From JAZOTK01 sp045534775 (GTDB lineage Bacteria; Bacillota; Clostridia; RUG12999), in NCBI GenBank assembly GCA_045534775.1, contig JAZSKI010000077.1, positions 1 through 7,253 on the forward strand: 7,253 nucleotides of DNA, written 5' to 3'. Of the stretch, positions 6,866-7,253 are shown piece by piece; positions within the stretch are counted from its first letter, which is position 1; every line of letters starts with the position of its first letter. Below the pieces are notes generated by a model. That model was not told the DNA's origin. It ran no database searches and saw only the letters and a list, made by a program, of their open reading frames with translations. The translations under genes and the position numbers were made by a program.

Positions 6866-7059
6866 ACTAAGTTTGCCTGACGGCAAGTGAAGTTATCTTC
6901 GATAGTGAAGTTTACTTCGTAAGTGAAGTTCTGCCTTTCGGCAGAGTGGCAAACTTAACTTCACTTTTGTGAAAACAAAAACTTCACTGCATAAGCAACT
7001 TCACTTTGAACGAATGTTCAAAACTTCACCAAAATGCTTGGCATCTAAATGGTTCACTG
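6866..7059 (+). repeat. Palindromic box-and-hairpin array (3 x GTGAAGTT, 4 x AACTTCAC); candidate structured RNA
   Basis: Exact GTGAAGTT boxes start at 6887, 6905 and 6923, spaced exactly 18 bases apart. Exact complements AACTTCAC start at 6957, 6980, 6997 and 7022. Decayed copies may lie at 6866 (ACTAAGTT) and 7051 (GGTTCAC). Nearly every gap holds its own hairpin: 6873-6886 (TTGCC/GGCAA), 6894-6904 (TATC/GATA), 6912-6922 (TTAC/GTAA), 6931-6944 (CTGCC/GGCAG), 6965-6980 (TTTTGT, GAAA loop, ACAAAA), 6988-6997 (TGC/GCA), 7005-7022 (TTTGAAC/GTTCAAA) and 7034-7044 (ATGC/GCAT). The stems differ from one another yet each pairs perfectly. If boxes pair outside-in, the fold is a ladder of four-way junctions. 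A promoter ends 26 bases upstream. It could be a noncoding RNA, a transposon-derived repeat or both; it is not a CRISPR array, as the spacers are hairpins. Confidence 0.75.
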
Positions 7060-7066
7060 ATTCTAA

Positions 7067-7253
7067 ATTTTGATATGTAAGGGATAAAAGCCTTCCCCTT
7101 GAGGGGAAGGTGGGTTGCGAAGCAACTCGGATGAGGTGGAAATGAAATAACTATTGCTTGCAAGCTATACCTCATCAGTCACTTCGTAACAGCTTCCCCT
7201 CGAGGGGAAGCCTTTAAGAGGAACAAAAAATTTTGTCCCTAACTTTACAAAAT
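7067..7253. mobile_element. Nested palindromic, MITE-like repeat element
   Basis: The outermost 18 bases (7067-7084) match the reverse complement of the last 18 bases of the window (7236-7253) at 14 positions, suggesting imperfect terminal inverted repeats. The right end could lie beyond the window. Inside is a hierarchy of palindromes: 7091-7110 (CCTTCCCC/GGGGAAGG), 7114-7126 (GTTGC/GCAAC), the long-range pair GATGAGGT (7130-7137) with ACCTCATC (7169-7176), a central hairpin 7152-7169 around GCTTGCAAGC, and a perfect 20-bp palindrome at 7192-7211. It encodes no protein that I can see. The general design, with AAGCCTTCCCC-type ends and a GATGAGGT core, resembles dispersed repeats I recall from gut Clostridia, but I cannot verify this here. 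A non-autonomous element moved by a transposase elsewhere is the likeliest reading. Confidence 0.6.

Noticed and set aside
6866..7059. CRISPR array
   Set aside because: The repeats are only 8 bases, flip orientation midway, and the gaps are palindromic hairpins of about 10-17 bases rather than unique spacers. No cas genes are present.

Overview
The window looks like a chromosomal piece from a low-to-medium G+C, Gram-positive, probably spore-forming member of the Clostridia (an Oscillospirales-type gut organism is my best guess, by inference). The signs are AT-rich intergenic DNA, strong AGGAGG-type ribosome binding sites, near-consensus sigma-A promoters, a class A penicillin-binding protein with a long Pro/Ser/Thr tail, a G5/M23 cell-wall hydrolase, an S-layer-homology (SLH) surface protein and a small membrane-anchored protein that resembles the C-terminal domain of the sporulation protein BofC.

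Layout. Positions 39-1340 (minus) encode a membrane-anchored M23 metallopeptidase with a G5 domain. Positions 1466-3718 (minus) encode a complete PBP1A-type bifunctional peptidoglycan synthase. The two genes lie head to tail, 125 bases apart, and each has its own sigma-A-like promoter. Positions 3859-4224 (plus) encode a 121-residue BofC-C-like protein starting at TTG and diverging from the PBP gene. Its 3' end overlaps by 12 bases the 3' end of the convergent gene at 4213-6705 (minus), which encodes an 830-residue secreted protein made of Ig-like domains, one fibronectin type III domain and three C-terminal SLH domains.

Positions 6706-7253 hold no gene that I can support. They carry the promoter of the SLH gene, a second strong promoter pointing the other way (6812-6840), and two elaborate palindromic elements. 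The first (about 6866-7059) has three exact GTGAAGTT boxes followed by four exact AACTTCAC boxes, with a small perfect hairpin in nearly every gap. If the boxes pair, it folds into a ladder of four-way junctions. It lies directly downstream of the plus-strand promoter and is the best candidate here for an undescribed structured RNA or mobile repeat. The second (about 7067-7253) is a nested palindrome with imperfect terminal inverted repeats, resembling a non-autonomous mobile element.

Together the protein genes serve the cell envelope: glycan polymerisation and crosslinking (PBP1A), peptidoglycan cleavage (M23) and surface decoration (SLH protein). For two of the four genes (M23 and SLH) the longest open frame begins too early. 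Promoter and ribosome-binding-site positions support the downstream ATG, and those starts are used here.
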